Shown in pieces: positions 1 to 5,158 of a stretch of DNA of 6,214 nt; position 1 is the first letter of the stretch, and each line of letters opens with the position of its first letter. Location of the stretch: assembly GCF_030151805.1 (NCBI RefSeq), contig NZ_JASLCN010000286.1:1-6214 (forward strand). Direction: 5' to 3'. The position numbers and the translations under genes are program-made. This DNA comes from Fluviicola sp. (GTDB lineage: Bacteria; Bacteroidota; Bacteroidia; Flavobacteriales_D; Crocinitomicaceae). Under the pieces are notes generated by a model. The model saw only the letters and a program-made list of their open reading frames with translations, searched no databases and was not told the DNA's origin.

Positions 1-555
1 CATTTACCTCCAACAGAGTTGTTTAGAATCTATTACTATGATGCCAATCCATTTGATGGTGATTCTCATAATCCGATTACTAATCGCCCGTTTAGTTTTA
101 AAAAAACTCCTCAATATAAATTTCGTCATGACTTGTTTGCTGAACTTAAAAAGCAACGTAAAATAGCTTTACGCTTGGGGTTTCTGAAGAATAGTTCAAA
201 GGATTGGGTAATTCGATCCAAACACACCAAATCTTTGTTAACGGGCAAAATGGTTGCTTCTGACTTAACTGAAGAGGATATTGAATTTCCACTCAATCAA
301 AAAGCTGTTGACATGAAAATCGGGCTCGACATTGCAACCTTAGCTTTTAAAGAACAAGTTGACCAAATCATACTGATCGCAGGAGATAGCGATTTTGTTC
401 CCGCTGCTAAATTTGCACGAAGAGAAGGGGTCGACTTTATTCTCGACCCCATGTTAAACAATATTGATCCGACACTCCATGAACATATTGATGGTCTGAT
501 GACTATTAAGAATATGTCTCGTAAAGATGTGTCTATTGATACAAATGATTTTTGA
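1..555 (+). CDS. NYN domain (LabA/DUF88-type) putative ribonuclease, 5'-truncated by window edge
   Basis: This is the C-terminal part (184 codons) of a NYN-domain protein, a PIN-like fold family whose characterised members are metal-dependent ribonucleases or RNA-binding proteins. The reading frame is open to base 1, so the true start lies outside the window; the TTG at 19 is only an internal Leu codon. Visible family features are the 'RIYYYDANP' strand near the left edge, the acidic pair in 'VDMKIGLD' (Asp codons at 310 and 328), and 'IAGDSDFVP' (Asp codons at 385 and 391) followed by 'FARREGV'. These supply most of the expected acidic metal site; the first Asp, usually in an N-terminal strand, is off-window. 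No signal peptide or membrane segment is seen, so it is probably cytoplasmic. It converges on the permease gene with only 8 bases between the stop codons. It is slightly more AT-rich than the neighbouring operon. The family call is firm; the RNA target and biological role are unknown. Confidence 0.88.
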   Translation, partial: HLPPTELFRIYYYDANPFDGDSHNPITNRPFSFKKTPQYKFRHDLFAELKKQRKIALRLGFLKNSSKDWVIRSKHTKSLLTGKMVASDLTEEDIEFPLNQKAVDMKIGLDIATLAFKEQVDQIILIAGDSDFVPAAKFARREGVDFILDPMLNNIDPTLHEHIDGLMTIKNMSRKDVSIDTNDF

Positions 556-563
556 TAATCTTA

Positions 564-1763
564 TTAATCAGAAACCACTTCTTCTTTCACTGCAACCGGT
601 TTTGGTTTTGATTTCCACATTTTCCAGCGAACCAACACGATGCTCAATACTCCGTACACTGCGATCTGAATTCCCATTGTTGACAAATGTTGCGTACAAT
701 CTGCCAATTCTCCGCCTTCGATCAACAAAATCTTGAATGCGTTTAAGAATGGCGTTAGCGGAATAATGGATGCGAAGAACTGAATTCCCACTGGCATCGC
801 TTCCAACGGCCAGGTGTAACCACCCATAATGAAACTCGGAGAAGCAATAATCATCAGAATTTGCGTTGCTTTCAAGGCATTCGGAATGATCATACTTACG
901 ACCGTTCCCAATAAAGATACTGCTACGACAAAGAATCCGGTGATGACAACAAAATCCATTACCTGATGCGGAATCGGTGCTCTGAATAACACGTGGAACA
1001 AATAGAACAACCCGATGATTAACACTGAAAACAACCAGATCGGAAGGTTTTTAATCAGGATCAACCCGGTTGCAGAACGCGTTTTGGACGTTAATTCAGA
1101 ATTGAAGGTTTTCTCTTCAAATTCCGTGGAAAAACTCACTGCCATTGCCAGTAAAATCACTTGTTGCAATACTACAGCTAACATTGCCGGCCACATGAAG
1201 GTGAAATAGTTTCCCGTTTCATTGAACACTTTCTGATAGTTCTGTTTGAACGGTTCGTATTTCGTCATTGCCTGTGAGTAGGACATTCCTCTTCTCTGCA
1301 ACGCTTTTACTTCGGTTCCAACTGCAAATGTTCCCAAAGACTGCTGAATGGATTTGCTGGCGAAATTCGCTGTCAGGATATTGGATGTATTACAAAAAAT
1401 CTGAATTTCCGGGTAGCGCGCCTGCAAAATATCCGCTTCAAAACGATCCGGAATAACAATCACTGCTGCAGATGAACTGCGAATCATTTCTTTTTTGATG
1501 TCTTCCAGTTCGAACACCTGTTTTTCCACCTGAATTCCTTCGTTATCCTGAAGCATTTCAATCACCTGAGCACTCAAAGGGCTGTTGTCTTTATCGACCA
1601 CGATGATCGGAATTTCAGTTACTTTCCCTTCCTGGTACACAAATGCCAGCAAAACAGCATAAATAATCGGAGCAAGGAAAAACACTGATAACAGCGTCTT
1701 ATTCCGGAAGAAACGACCGAATTCCCTTTTCAGCAATCCGAACCAATTGTTTAGTGCTTTCAT
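564..1763 (-). CDS. ABC-2 type transporter permease of a HlyD/TolC-linked exporter
   Basis: This 399-residue inner-membrane permease resembles the ABC-2 (YhhJ/YbhR-like) subunits that work with a HlyD adaptor and TolC-type channel to export drugs or other small molecules. The layout fits the family: a basic N-terminus ('LLKREFGRFFRNK'), a first membrane helix at about residues 24-42, a large periplasmic domain at about 43-185, then five hydrophobic segments at about 186-208, 233-258, 267-293, 296-316 and 368-387. The motif 'GGYTWPLEAMP' near residues 314-324 matches the conserved G-x-x-P-x-x-x-x-P loop of these permeases. The C-terminal tail is charged. It has no Walker A, Walker B or ABC signature, so it needs a separate ATPase, and none is encoded in this window. 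It is the last gene of the operon, starting at an ATG 5 bases after the adaptor's stop, with no Shine-Dalgarno site. It would most likely act as a homodimer, or with a second permease encoded elsewhere. The substrate cannot be read from the sequence. Confidence 0.9.
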   Translation of the reverse strand: MKALNNWFGLLKREFGRFFRNKTLLSVFFLAPIIYAVLLAFVYQEGKVTEIPIIVVDKDNSPLSAQVIEMLQDNEGIQVEKQVFELEDIKKEMIRSSSAAVIVIPDRFEADILQARYPEIQIFCNTSNILTANFASKSIQQSLGTFAVGTEVKALQRRGMSYSQAMTKYEPFKQNYQKVFNETGNYFTFMWPAMLAVVLQQVILLAMAVSFSTEFEEKTFNSELTSKTRSATGLILIKNLPIWLFSVLIIGLFYLFHVLFRAPIPHQVMDFVVITGFFVVAVSLLGTVVSMIIPNALKATQILMIIASPSFIMGGYTWPLEAMPVGIQFFASIIPLTPFLNAFKILLIEGGELADCTQHLSTMGIQIAVYGVLSIVLVRWKMWKSKPKPVAVKEEVVSD

Positions 1764-1768
1764 AGGTC

Positions 1769-2728
1769 TTATTTTTCAAGGATTACGGTCGCATTGACCA
1801 ACAAACTATTCAGTTGATCGTTTGTATCCGGAATGATTTTCAATTCATAAATTGCGTCTTCCAATTGGTAATCCGGGTAGGCGCTTGTAATATCCGCATA
1901 ACGGCTCAATTGCTTAATCGTTCGGATTTTTCCTTTCACAGATTGCTTTTTGTAAGGAATCGTTAAAGTCAGCTCCTGCCCGATTTGGTATTTCCCGATC
2001 TCACTTTCCGGAATCGTCACACGGAAATACGTAGATGTAGGAATGTATCCGTTGAACAAGGCATATCCGGCAGTTGCCAATTCTCCTTCATTCAGGGTAA
2101 TGGTTTCAATCTGCATGGTATTTGTTGCGATAATGTACTTTTCGGAATAAGCAATTTCCACTTCCTGCAAAGCTCCCAAAGCCTGTTCTTTTTGTCCGAA
2201 AGTAGCTTCCTTCGTTTCAAAACGAACCCCTTTTTCCACTTCATTCAATTCGGCAGTAACGGCGTCCAATTGTGCTTTTGCAGCCTGGTATTTTGCAAAC
2301 ACTTCATCATAACTTTGTGGCGCCATCAACCCATCATCAAACATGGCTTTTGCGCGTTTGTATGACTTTTCTGCAAATTGGAATTGTTCGTTCGTAGCGG
2401 CATATTTTGCTTTCAGCTGTTTGCGCTGATTAGCAGTTGCGCCGTTGTTTGCCATCGTATTTTGAGCGGTTGCGGCTTTTACCACTCCGGAAACCTGTTT
2501 CAATTTTGCGTCCACTTCCGGAACATCCAGCATCGCCAACGTATCTCCGGGTTGTACGATATCCCCTTCTTCCACGTAAATCTTCAGGACCCGTCCGGTT
2601 ACTTTTGGTGTAAATGAAATGATTTTTCGTTTGATTTTACCTTCGATTGGTCGACTTGTATTTTCTGAACATCCTGCTAATCCAACGATAAGGGATGCTG
2701 CAATTGCTATATTTAGTTGTGTTTTCAT
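1769..2728 (-). CDS. HlyD-family periplasmic adaptor (membrane fusion protein), predicted lipoprotein
   Basis: This 319-residue adaptor would bridge the inner-membrane permease and the outer-membrane channel. The N-terminus is a lipoprotein signal: a hydrophobic stretch followed by 'GLAGC', with the acylated Cys at residue 20 and Ser at +2. The mature part shows the first half of a biotinyl-lipoyl-like domain ('TPKVTGRVLKIYVEEGD', about 36-70). A long Ala/Gln/Lys/Glu-rich coiled-coil hairpin follows at about 70-185. The second lipoyl half ('ETITLNEGELATAGYALF') comes next, and then a beta-barrel domain at about 225-315. Its length is normal for short HlyD/YhiI-like adaptors. The ATG start is 7 bases after the stop of the TolC-family gene and 5 bases separate its own stop from the permease, so the three are almost certainly co-transcribed. 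Anchoring by a lipid rather than an N-terminal helix is the less common form for ABC-linked adaptors. The family call is strong; the transported substrate is unknown. Confidence 0.92.
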   Translation of the reverse strand: MKTQLNIAIAASLIVGLAGCSENTSRPIEGKIKRKIISFTPKVTGRVLKIYVEEGDIVQPGDTLAMLDVPEVDAKLKQVSGVVKAATAQNTMANNGATANQRKQLKAKYAATNEQFQFAEKSYKRAKAMFDDGLMAPQSYDEVFAKYQAAKAQLDAVTAELNEVEKGVRFETKEATFGQKEQALGALQEVEIAYSEKYIIATNTMQIETITLNEGELATAGYALFNGYIPTSTYFRVTIPESEIGKYQIGQELTLTIPYKKQSVKGKIRTIKQLSRYADITSAYPDYQLEDAIYELKIIPDTNDQLNSLLVNATVILEK

Positions 2729-2735
2729 GTTCGTG

Positions 2736-4127
2736 TTATTTTCCGATTTTTTCTATTGTCAAATTTCCCGCTGCTTTCATATACGTTACCGAAGCTCTGC
2801 GTTGATTGAAAATTGCCTGAGCATATTCCATTTCCGCCTGCTGCAAGTCATTTTCAGCTTCTATTAATTGAGTGGATTTAATCAATCCGATTTTGAATTC
2901 TTCGCTTGCCTGGTTCATTGCGTTTCTGGCAATTTCTCTGGATTTGTCTTTTTCAGCCAATTGATCCTCTGAAATCTGCATTTCAATCTCCGTTTTCTGA
3001 AGATTCAAATCCAGTTTCTCCTGAGCATCCTGTTGATTGTTTTGAGCAATTTTCAAATCTATTTTTGCCTTTTTAACAGAAGAAATTCCTTCGCGGCCAT
3101 CAAATACGTTCCATTTCAAACCGATTCCCGCATTCACCAAAGGGAAAACATTGAGGTTGTTGAAACGATAATCCAACGGTTGCCCTGTCAGCATCATCGG
3201 ATCTTTACTTTGGATATTTCCATTCAGCAAACCTGCATAACCCAATGAAGCAGAAGCCCCGACTTTCGGAATCCACCATGTTTTTGCGGCCTTTAATTTG
3301 TATTGATATGCTTCAATGGAATAATTCAAAGCCTGCAATTCCGGTTTGTTCGTTACGGATTGTTGTTTTTCAGCTGCAATCGTTGCCAGATTCACATCCA
3401 GTAATTCCAAACGATTCATTTCAATGTGTGTCAAAACATGCAATTGAAGTAAAACCAAGCGTCTTTTCCCTTCGTATTCCCGCTGTTTTGCCTGAAGCTG
3501 GGATTGAGCCAGTTCGATTTTTTTCAGCTCATACGAGGTAATGATTCCGTAGGAAAATGCTTTTTCAGCAGTGAGCTTGTTTTCTTCAAGACGTTTTTCT
3601 GCTCCGTCCAATACCTTTTTCACTTCTTTCAGCATTCCCAACTGGTCATACGCCGTTAAAGTCTGACTCATGATTTCCTGCTTGTCTTTTTCCAACATGA
3701 CCGTCTGAGCATTGATCTTTGCCTGATTTGCTTTTTTCAGATTGGAAACTTCCCCTCCGCCATAAAGCAAGATTGATGCTTTTGCATTGGTCGTTACCAC
3801 AAAGGAACTCAGCTGGTAATTGTTCGTATGTTCCGGCAAAGCCAAACCCAGACTCGGAAGGGCAAAAGCCGGTGATGTGAGGTTGAAAGCGGAATACAAA
3901 TAACCGCCTTTCGCATCGATTTCCACTCTCGGCATGTAAGCATCTTTGATTCGCTCCTGGTCAATCTTCGACAATTCTACGCTTAACTCACTGTTTTGAA
4001 GCGTATGATCTATGACCAAAGCGCTGTCGAGTATTTCTTTTAATGAGGGAGTAGTTTGAGAAAAGGCCTGAGGCAAAATCAAAACCTGCATCACAATCAG
4101 TCCCACTTTCCATCTATTCTGTTTCAT
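2736..4127 (-). CDS. TolC-family outer-membrane efflux channel
   Basis: This 463-residue protein is an outer-membrane factor expected to trimerise into a channel-tunnel spanning the outer membrane and periplasm. It begins with a Sec signal peptide: basic residues, a hydrophobic core, then 'AFSQ' with cleavage near residues 23-24. Two repeated outer-membrane-factor halves follow, at about 26-215 and 270-455. Each contains a beta-hairpin segment ('PRVEIDAKGGYLYSA' in the first, 'PKVGASASLGYAGL' in the second) and long amphipathic helices rich in Gln, Glu, Lys and Ala. The strand 'GLKWNVFDG' and the later 'EFKIGLIKSTQLIEAENDL' are typical of the second half. It has no lipobox, unlike OprM- and NodT-type relatives. 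The length is normal for the family. The ATG start fits the signal peptide and lies about 20 bases downstream of a TAnnTTTG promoter box. It is the first gene of the operon with the adaptor and permease. No Shine-Dalgarno site is visible, as is usual in Bacteroidota. Confidence 0.92.
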   Translation of the reverse strand: MKQNRWKVGLIVMQVLILPQAFSQTTPSLKEILDSALVIDHTLQNSELSVELSKIDQERIKDAYMPRVEIDAKGGYLYSAFNLTSPAFALPSLGLALPEHTNNYQLSSFVVTTNAKASILLYGGGEVSNLKKANQAKINAQTVMLEKDKQEIMSQTLTAYDQLGMLKEVKKVLDGAEKRLEENKLTAEKAFSYGIITSYELKKIELAQSQLQAKQREYEGKRRLVLLQLHVLTHIEMNRLELLDVNLATIAAEKQQSVTNKPELQALNYSIEAYQYKLKAAKTWWIPKVGASASLGYAGLLNGNIQSKDPMMLTGQPLDYRFNNLNVFPLVNAGIGLKWNVFDGREGISSVKKAKIDLKIAQNNQQDAQEKLDLNLQKTEIEMQISEDQLAEKDKSREIARNAMNQASEEFKIGLIKSTQLIEAENDLQQAEMEYAQAIFNQRRASVTYMKAAGNLTIEKIGK

Positions 4128-4147
4128 CTTCTGTGAATTTGATTAAG

Positions 4148-4155
4148 CAAAGTTA
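4148..4155 (-). promoter_or_regulatory. Bacteroidota-type -7 promoter box for the efflux operon
   Basis: Read on the minus strand this is TAACTTTG, a perfect match to the TAnnTTTG -7 element of the Bacteroidota primary sigma factor. It would place the transcription start near 4141-4144 and give a short leader of about 15 bases before the ATG of the TolC-family gene. A clear TTTG -33 element is not seen; the best candidate is the T-run within GAATTTTC (minus strand, 4173-4180), whose TTT is 19 bases upstream of the box. Position and orientation fit well, but the start site is inferred only. Confidence 0.6.
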
Positions 4156-4177
4156 TGGTGAAGGATCCGAGAGAAAA

Positions 4178-4191
4178 TTCACCTATGTGAA
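4178..4191. promoter_or_regulatory. Palindrome TTCAC-N4-GTGAA, candidate operator of the efflux operon
   Basis: Five-base arms TTCAC and GTGAA flank CTAT, making a perfect 14-base dyad. It lies 22 bases upstream of the -7 box, next to where the -33 element should be, a common place for activator or repressor binding. The right arm also forms a wider dyad with TTCAC at 4202-4206 (GTGAA-N10-TTCAC, 4187-4206). Further GTGAA copies occur at 4133 and 4158. A dimeric helix-turn-helix regulator such as the adjacent Crp/Fnr protein could bind here. The dyad itself is seen directly; the bound protein is inferred. Confidence 0.45.
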
Positions 4192-4393
4192 GTAATGCAA
4201 TTTCACTGAAAAAACATATTTTATTTTATGGATCAACTAAGTTTTTCGGAAAGCAGGATTCCCGGTGACGAACCGTTTATTAAGGCTGACAATGAATGAA
4301 ATACGGTATGCAAGGTGTGAAAAGTACAAAGCGACAACTTTTGAAAAACAGTTTTATGAGGCGCTTTATTTGCTGGAATTTCCAGTGTTTATA

Positions 4394-4429
4394 AGGGTTG
4401 TCGTAATATTGGGAAATTGCGACAGCCCT
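4394..4429. terminator. Long hairpin behind the Crp/Fnr gene, possible terminator
   Basis: The arms 4394-4403 (AGGGTTGTCG) and 4420-4429 (CGACAGCCCT) pair over 10 positions, extendable by four more pairs to an 8-base loop at 4408-4415. It lies 18 bases beyond the regulator's stop codon, so it could end that transcript. However, no U-run follows on the minus strand (TATAAAC), and two positions become A-C mismatches in minus-strand RNA. On the plus strand both are G-U wobbles, the stem is continuous, and CATTTTCG follows. A weak terminator is plausible; its direction is uncertain. Confidence 0.38.
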
Positions 4430-4447
4430 CATTTTCGTGCGGAAAAA

Positions 4448-5032
4448 TCAATAAAACTTGTTGACAATCTTTGCACGAATGCGACTCAAACTCTGTGGCT
4501 TTACTCCTAGGTAAGATGCAATATGCTGCAGCGGTGCGGCTTTGAACAGTTCCTCCTGGTTTTCGATCAAACGGAGGTAACGGGTTTCCAGGCTTTCGGT
4601 CTGAAATTCTTTCAGGCGTTCAACTGCTTTGATATAGGCTTTCTCCGCCATTTCCCGCGCGATGCGTTCAATTCTTGGGTATTCATTGAACAACGCTTCG
4701 ATCTTTTCTTTTTCAAATCGGAAGACGCGGGTCGGAACCAATGTTTCAAAATAATGATTGCTCTGAATACGCTGCAGGTAACTCTGGAAGTCCACACAAA
4801 TTTCACCCGGAAGGAAAAAGGAATACGTGAAATCATTTCCGTCAATCATGCGGTAAGAACGAATCATTCCTTCTTCTATGAACATAAAGTAATCAAAGAC
4901 ACGATCTGCCTGAAACAGAACTTCATGTGCTTTGTATTCTTTTTCAACCGCCAACCGGCATACCAGCTGCTGTTCTTCTTCAGAGAGGTGGAATTCCCGC
5001 AGGAAAAAACGTAGTTTCGAATCCAAGATCAA
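4448..5032 (-). CDS. Crp/Fnr-family transcriptional regulator, non-ATG start
   Basis: This 194-residue protein has a cyclic-nucleotide-binding-type beta-roll at about residues 20-115, a dimerisation helix at about 118-145 and a C-terminal helix-turn-helix at about 164-190 ('LQHIASYLGVKPQSLSRIR'), where 'PQSLSRIR' is the recognition helix. The beta-roll has the Gly-Glu of the phosphate-binding cassette ('FLPGEICVDF') but no following Arg-x-Ala, so binding of cAMP is doubtful. It also lacks an FNR-type Cys cluster. The start is unusual. There is no ATG between the in-frame upstream stop (TAA at 5054-5056) and Met50, which lies inside the beta-roll. TTG at 5032 is the best start, and a second TTG at 5026 is possible. 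It is encoded upstream of the efflux operon on the same strand, 320 bases away, so it is likely a separate transcript. It is a candidate regulator of that operon, inferred from position and shared promoter sequence. The effector is unknown. Confidence 0.87.
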   Translation of the reverse strand: MILDSKLRFFLREFHLSEEEQQLVCRLAVEKEYKAHEVLFQADRVFDYFMFIEEGMIRSYRMIDGNDFTYSFFLPGEICVDFQSYLQRIQSNHYFETLVPTRVFRFEKEKIEALFNEYPRIERIAREMAEKAYIKAVERLKEFQTESLETRYLRLIENQEELFKAAPLQHIASYLGVKPQSLSRIRAKIVNKFY

Positions 5033-5071
5033 ATTTTGAACTAAAGATATGAATTACTCTGTCGTTTTTAA

Positions 5072-5079
5072 CGAAGTTA
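5072..5079 (-). promoter_or_regulatory. Possible -7 promoter box for the Crp/Fnr gene
   Basis: Read on the minus strand this is TAACTTCG, one mismatch from TAnnTTTG. It would give a leader of about 30-35 bases before the TTG start. It is supported by its similarity to the efflux operon promoter: in both, TTCACC lies one or two bases upstream of the box (here GGTGAA at 5082-5087 on the plus strand). A rival box, TATCTTTA at 5042-5049, is also one mismatch off but would leave almost no leader. No clear -33 element was found for either. Confidence 0.38.
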
Positions 5080-5100
5080 TCGGTGAAAATACAAGGATCT

Positions 5101-5131
5101 TTCCACAAATATTGGCCACTTTTTGTTGGAA
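5101..5131 (-). terminator. Weak bulged hairpin downstream of the acyltransferase gene
   Basis: TTCCACAAA (5101-5109) pairs with TTTGTTGGAA (5122-5131) with one bulged base and a 12-base loop. It lies 27 bases beyond the acyltransferase stop codon, where a terminator would be expected. No U-run follows on the minus strand (AGATCC), so it may be only an RNA 3'-end structure, or chance. Confidence 0.22.
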
Positions 5132-5158
5132 CAAGTAATGCAGACACCACCGGAAATT

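Larger units (their letters stand above)
4128..4447. other. 320-base intergenic region between the regulator and the efflux operon
   Basis: The part near the operon (4133-4206) holds the promoter box and the TTCAC/GTGAA cluster. Upstream of this is an AT-rich stretch (4207-4245) that includes TAAGTTTT on the plus strand at 4238-4245, one base off the TAnnTTTG promoter box. The middle (4246-4372) shows nothing convincing apart from a small CGGT-N5-ACCG dyad at 4263-4275. The far end has the 13-base palindrome CTGGAATTTCCAG (4373-4385) and a 36-base hairpin (4394-4429). I see no convincing protein-coding gene here. Confidence 0.6.

Noticed and set aside
19..21. TTG as the start codon of the NYN gene
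   Set aside because: The frame is open to base 1 and the family's N-terminal strand and first Asp are missing, so this is an internal codon of a truncated gene.
553..570. Small AT-rich inverted repeat (TGATAAT with ATTAATCA) spanning both convergent stop codons
   Set aside because: The stem is short, AT-only apart from its ends, has a bulge and no U-run in either direction; too weak to call a bidirectional terminator.
1985..2365. Plus-strand open frame of 126 codons inside the adaptor gene
   Set aside because: It is antisense to the HlyD-type gene, low-complexity in translation (Phe, Cys, Ser rich), and has no promoter or family match.
4373..4385. 13-base palindrome CTGGAATTTCCAG
   Set aside because: Perfect but isolated, too tight to form a good hairpin, and not positioned near a promoter; noted in the intergenic entry only.
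4394..4429. CRISPR repeat or mobile-element terminal repeat
   Set aside because: The inverted arms occur once, with no direct repeats, spacers, transposase or target-site duplication nearby.
4265..4510. Plus-strand open frame of 81 codons across the intergenic region
   Set aside because: It starts with GTG, has no recognisable motif, runs through the long hairpin and ends inside the 3' end of the regulator gene. No family resemblance was seen.
4523..5014. Plus-strand open frame of 163 codons antisense to the Crp/Fnr gene
   Set aside because: It is a shadow of a well-supported regulator gene; its translation is rich in Phe and Gln and shows no known motif.
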